Source of the DNA: an uncultured Gammaproteobacteria bacterium
GTDB lineage: Bacteria > Pseudomonadota > Gammaproteobacteria > GCA-001735895
Assembly: GCA_947260025.1 (NCBI GenBank)
Contig: CAMYON010000028.1
Location: forward strand, 6,461-48,040
Direction of reading: 5' to 3'
DNA: 41,580 nt
Positions 39,680 through 41,580 of this stretch are shown here, one piece after another. The position numbers and the translations under genes are program-made. The notes under the pieces were generated by a model. The model searched no databases. It saw only the letters and a program-made list of their open reading frames with translations, and had not been told where the DNA came from. Position 1 is the stretch's first letter. Every line of letters begins with the position of its first letter.

Positions 39680-41580
39680 CTAAATGTGATCGCGTGGGAT
39701 TGTAATTTCATCCCAGCTGCGCTCGTGCACCAGCTCGTCTCCCTCGTAAGCGCGTAGCGTTGCCCTGATGAAAAAATTGTCGGCGTCACAGCGTAATTCG
39801 CTTTCGGCCTCGGTGTGGATCGACCAGTTGCCGCGTCGCATCCAGCAGGAGTAGCGGCTTTGGGAGCGATAACTGAGCGGGTTGTCGAGGGCGATGGTCC
39901 AACGTTCGTCGTGGCGATGGCGGGTGCAGAGACCGTGCCCCGGCATTTCGATCTCGCCGGTATCGTCGATGACGCGATAATGCGATTCACCGGTCTGAAA
40001 GTTGCGCTCGACCCAGCGCCGGCTGAGCTCCGGCTCGTGCATTTTATATTCCGGCAAAGGATTTTCATTCGCGGGTTCGGGCATTTCATAAACATCTACC
40101 CCGGCGCGTACCGGTAGCTCGATAAAGGCATCCTGGCCGAGATTGATGGTAGCGGTCACATTCTCCGGCGGTGGCATGATCGTGGGCCAGTAGTTGGTCG
40201 AGATAGCCACCCGCATCTTGTGGCCGCGCATGAAGCGATAGCCACATTCGTCGAGCTCGATCTCGATCGCTGCGGTCTGACCCGGCACCATCGGTTCAGG
40301 GCTCTCGTTACCGTTGCGATGCGCCAGATTCAGTACGCCCCAGCTTACCCGCGATACCTCGCCGCTCGGATGAATGTCGTTCAGCCGCACGGCGATATTG
40401 CCCAGCGGCTTGTCGATCGCAAGCTTCAACCGCAGCTTGGGGCGGCCGAGAATTTCTATCGGCTGCTGTAGCTTGCCGCTGTCGAACACCAGCGATCCGG
40501 AATCGTCGTGGCGCTGATCGCCAGCCATTTCCCCATCCGCTTTGAGCGGGAAAAATTCACCACAGCTGCTGCCGCAGTCCTGCGGTGAGCTCAGCGTTTT
40601 TAACCGGCTGCGGCCGGGGATGTCGAGTAGTTGCCGATTGGGTGCCAGGTAATAGTAACGACTGCGAGTCTCTGGCGCCGGCAGGGTCTGCTCGGCAACC
40701 CAGCGGCCAGGCTCGAACTCATGTTTAAGCAGGGGCCTGGCGTCCTCCAGGATATAGGCACGATAGGCAGGCAATTGGTCGACTTCGTTATCCTTGCCCT
40801 TGAGCCATTTATCCCACCAGGCGATTGCCTCGCCAAGAAAATCGATGCGCGGCCTGGGCCAGGCAAAATGCGGATACTTGTGAATCCACGGACCGTTGAT
40901 GGCCCTGGAATTGGCAAGATGGGTCGCCCCGGCGGGAGGCGCATTGATATATCCGTCGGCCCAACCCGAGATCAAAAGCGCCGGAATTTTGACGTTTTCA
41001 TAGTTTTCGCTTATCGATCCGTGCTTCCAGTAGTCATTTTTCCGTTGATTTGCGAGCCAGGTTGCTAATGGAAACGGTTGCGTTTTGAGACGATTGAGCC
41101 AGATTTCGCGGCCTCGAGGCGTAACACAGCATCGTGCTGGACCAGGAAAAATTGGAATAAAGCAGGCAGCCGTTTTTATAGTGAATGTCGTCGTTGTAGC
41201 GATCGACCGTGGTGCCGATCGCAATTACCGCCTTCAGCGCCTCCGGCTGTAATGCCGCGATTTGCAGCGAATTGAATCCGCCCCAGGAAATACCCATCAT
41301 GCCCAGGTTGCCGTCACACCAGGGCTGGCTTGCGATCCATTCGATGACTTCGCAGCCATCGGCTAGCTCGCGTGTCGAATACTCGTCATCCCAGTCGCCG
41401 TCAGATTCCCCGGTGCCGGAGATATCTACTCGCACGCCGACATAGCCGGCCCGGGCAAAGCTCGGGTAAGTGCTCTCGTCTCGCTGCGCGGTGCCGTCGC
41501 GCTTGCGGTAGGGCAGGTATTCGAGAATTGCGGGCGCCGGTTTCTTGTTGGCGCTGTCAGGCATCCAGATACGGGCGGAT
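39680..41580 (-). pseudogene. CocE/NonD-family hydrolase, frameshifted; 5' end outside the window
   Basis: The N-terminal part (41580 to about 41108) reads ARIWMPD, EYLPYRKRDGT and MMGISWGGFNSL, the last holding the nucleophile Ser, and ends at YASRP. The rest (about 41115 to 39680) resumes in another frame at RGREIWLNRLKTQPFPLATWLANQRKNDYW and continues through the CocE cap and C-terminal jelly-roll. The junction lacks about ten residues of the expected (P)DPxxVGxRWREMW linker, so a short non-triplet deletion is the simplest cause. Either the gene is broken or there is an assembly error. CocE-type hydrolases cleave esters or amides of acylated small molecules. ARIWMPD shows that the frame continues beyond the window's right edge. 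Confidence 0.8.

Noticed and set aside
41100..41120. Programmed frameshift in the CocE-like gene
   Set aside because: No slippery heptamer or downstream pseudoknot is visible, and linker residues are missing, which points to a deletion.

Overview
The window looks like chromosomal DNA of a GC-rich, aerobic or facultative, heterotrophic gammaproteobacterium, probably marine. No marker gene is present, so this rests on the gene families (TRAP and branched-chain-type ABC importers, many small-molecule enzymes), on the REP-like palindromes between genes, and on a REP-associated tyrosine transposase. It carries about 40 protein genes. I saw no rRNA, tRNA, CRISPR array, phage or integron.

Left part (1-9.3 kb): the 3' end of a DMT/EamA exporter, a D-cysteine desulfhydrase-family PLP enzyme and a D-2-hydroxyacid dehydrogenase. 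Next come an elaborate palindromic repeat and a short FNR/Anr-type promoter that appears to drive a 34-residue membrane protein. On the minus strand follow a TRAP transporter (dctQ-dctM-dctP), an intrinsic terminator, a glutamine-synthetase-like ligase and an iron-dependent alcohol dehydrogenase.

Central part (9.5-21.4 kb) is the most coherent unit. A LysR regulator diverges from a tightly overlapping operon encoding a succinate dehydrogenase/fumarate reductase-like complex (iron-sulfur subunit, two small membrane subunits, flavoprotein) and a two-subunit class I fumarase/tartrate dehydratase. Behind it lie a five-gene branched-chain-type ABC importer and a tartrate/D-malate-type oxidative decarboxylase. 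Read as chemistry, this is import of a dicarboxylate, desaturation into the quinone pool, hydration, and oxidative decarboxylation to a 2-oxo acid. The substrate is not known. The flavoprotein has Cys where succinate dehydrogenases carry the FAD-linking His.

Right part (21.6-41.6 kb) is a mosaic of short operons: a second EamA transporter, a DUF3291 protein, an MFS transporter, a Na/Pi cotransporter-like protein, a VOC protein, thpR with a membrane desaturase, an HSL-type esterase with a PLP transsulfuration enzyme, a PhyH dioxygenase, a class V aminotransferase, a PuuE-like deacetylase, an exported intradiol dioxygenase-like protein, a dual-specificity phosphatase, and an operon of homocysteine methyltransferase-like, hydroxyacid dehydrogenase and thioesterase genes. 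At the end stand an isoprenylcysteine-methyltransferase-like membrane protein, the REP-associated transposase, and a frameshifted CocE/NonD hydrolase that runs off the window.

Two repeat families recur between genes: GTCATTCCCGCG-type paired palindromes, two of which bracket the ABC operon, and GGGTCAGAGTAAAAA-type four-armed palindromic elements.
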